From the NCBI GenBank assembly GCA_947466555.1, contig CANIFK010000239.1, positions 1 through 7,555 of the forward strand: a stretch of DNA of 7,555 bases, written 5' to 3'. Numbering within the stretch: the stretch's first letter is position 1; each line of letters begins with the position of its first letter. This DNA comes from Acidobacteriota bacterium. Lineage in GTDB: Bacteria > Acidobacteriota > Terriglobia > Bryobacterales > Bryobacteraceae. Below, in pieces: positions 6,404 to 7,555 of this stretch. The position numbers were made by a program, and so were the translations under genes. The notes under the pieces are model-generated. The model searched no databases and was not told where the DNA came from. It saw only the letters and a list, made by a program, of their open reading frames with translations.

Positions 6404-7555
6404 TGCCGCAGATTGACGTTTGCTTTGTCTGGCACATGCACCAGCCCTTCTACAAGGATCTGGTGAGCGGAGAGTACAAGCTCCCCTGGACGCGTCTCCA
6501 CGGCCTGAAGGACTACTACGGCATGGTGGAAATCCTGGGCGAATTTCCCAAGGTCCGCCAGACGTTTAACCTTGTGCCCTCCATGCTGGTGCAGGTGGAA
6601 GAGTACGCCTCCGGCAAGGCCGAAGATCCCTTCCTCCGCCTCGCCCTGAAGCCCGCCGAAACGCTGGCCGACCACGAAAAGCAGTTCCTGCTCAGCTACT
6701 TCTTCCAGGCCAACGTCGACAATCTCATCTACCGTTACCCGCGCTACGCGGAATTGTACATGAGCCGTACCCGCCCCTACTCCGTTCAGGACTACCGCGA
6801 TCTCCAAGTCCTCTCCCAACTCGCCTGGTTCGATGAGTTCTTCCTCACTCGCGACCCCGAAATCGCCGCGCTCGTCCGCAAAGGCCGCGACTATTCGGTT
6901 GAAGATCAGACTCTCCTTGGCCGCAAACAAACCGAAGTGATGGGCCACGTCATCCCGGTCTACAAGAAGTTCGCCGCCACAGGGCAGATCGAAATTTCAA
7001 CGACGCCGTTCTATCACCCCATCCTCCCGCTCGTCTGCGATTCCAACATCGCCGGCATCTCTAATCCCGGCGTCCCGCTACCCACCCGCTACCGGTATCC
7101 CGAAGACGCCCGCGAGCAACTCCGCCGCGCCCGTGCCTACATGGAACAGCAGACCGGCGTGGCGCCAACGGGCCTGTGGCCCAGCGAGGGCTCCGTCTCC
7201 GACGAGGCGCTAACCCTGGCCGCCGAATGCGGTTTCAAGTGGTTCGCCACCGATAATGGCGTGCTCAGCCGCACGCTCGGCCGCGACGCCGGCGTCGTAG
7301 AGACCTATCGCCCCTACCTCTGGCAGCAGAACGGCAAACAGCTGCATGGCCTCTTCCGCGATCACTACCTGAGCGATCTCGTCGGCTTCACATATTCGAA
7401 AATGGGCCCCGCTGAAGCGGCCGATCATCTCATCTCCCGAATCGTCGAAAACGCCGGTGGGCGCGATGCTCTGGTCCCCGTCATCCTCGACGGCGAAAAC
7501 GCTTGGGAGTACTTCCCCGAAAGCGGCCGCCAGTTCCTACGCGAACTTTACCAGC
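6403..7555 (+). CDS. GH57 family glycoside hydrolase, 3'-truncated
   Basis: The first 384 residues are present and the frame is open to the window end. GH57 enzymes are retaining alpha-glucan hydrolases or transglycosylases (alpha-amylase, amylopullulanase, 4-alpha-glucanotransferase, branching enzyme). Conserved regions seen in order are WHMHQPFY at residues 10-17, STTPFYHPILPL at 199-210, GLWPSEGSVSDE at 257-268 with E262 the expected nucleophile, and LDGENAWE at 362-369 with D363 the expected acid/base. The TPFYHPILPL and WPSEGSVS versions resemble the amylopullulanase-like branch more than branching enzymes, but activity cannot be fixed without the C-terminal half. There is no signal peptide: MPQIDVCFVWHMHQP goes straight into the first barrel strand, which supports both the start at 6403 and a cytoplasmic location, perhaps in glycogen or maltodextrin turnover. 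The start overlaps the upstream TAA by one base (TAATG). The first third uses more CTG/GTG codons than neighbouring genes. Confidence 0.92.
   Translation, partial: MPQIDVCFVWHMHQPFYKDLVSGEYKLPWTRLHGLKDYYGMVEILGEFPKVRQTFNLVPSMLVQVEEYASGKAEDPFLRLALKPAETLADHEKQFLLSYFFQANVDNLIYRYPRYAELYMSRTRPYSVQDYRDLQVLSQLAWFDEFFLTRDPEIAALVRKGRDYSVEDQTLLGRKQTEVMGHVIPVYKKFAATGQIEISTTPFYHPILPLVCDSNIAGISNPGVPLPTRYRYPEDAREQLRRARAYMEQQTGVAPTGLWPSEGSVSDEALTLAAECGFKWFATDNGVLSRTLGRDAGVVETYRPYLWQQNGKQLHGLFRDHYLSDLVGFTYSKMGPAEAADHLISRIVENAGGRDALVPVILDGENAWEYFPESGRQFLRELYQ

Overview
The window is a dense, GC-rich bacterial segment with every gene on the + strand. It holds five coding regions: two are cut by the window edges and three are complete. 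Coding bases are strikingly C-rich at wobble positions (CTC, GCC, ATC, GTC, GGC). The mix of a BNR/Asp-box sialidase-like protein, a PQQ-type beta-propeller, a YncE-phosphoesterase fusion and a GH57 amylase-type enzyme suggests an Acidobacteriota genome of the Solibacter/Bryobacter kind. That placement rests on gene style and composition only; no marker gene is present.

Layout: (1) 1-1025, the 3' part of a sialidase/BNR-repeat protein with five visible Asp-boxes. (2) 1022-2230, an exported PQQ-like beta-propeller protein whose best start overlaps the previous stop as ATGA. (3) 2231-2267, the only intergenic gap (37 bp), with a TAAAAT box 5 nt before the next ATG, which looks like a leaderless promoter. 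(4) 2268-3917, glutamine-dependent NAD+ synthetase (nadE) with complete amidase and synthetase active-site motifs. (5) 3914-6403, a secreted two-domain protein: YncE/YVTN-type beta-propeller fused to an alkaline-phosphatase-superfamily phosphoesterase. (6) 6403 to beyond the window end, a GH57 glycoside hydrolase without a signal peptide, with both expected catalytic motifs visible.

The genes fall into two tightly packed blocks. The sialidase-like and PQQ-propeller genes overlap by 4 bp and look like one transcript. nadE, the YncE-phosphoesterase gene and the GH57 gene are joined by an ATGA and a TAATG overlap and probably form a second transcript starting at the TAAAAT box. The second block mixes cofactor synthesis, an extracytoplasmic hydrolase and a cytoplasmic alpha-glucan enzyme, so shared transcription does not imply one pathway. 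I see no RNA gene, CRISPR array, insertion sequence, phage or defence system. The least understood component is the propeller-phosphoesterase fusion.
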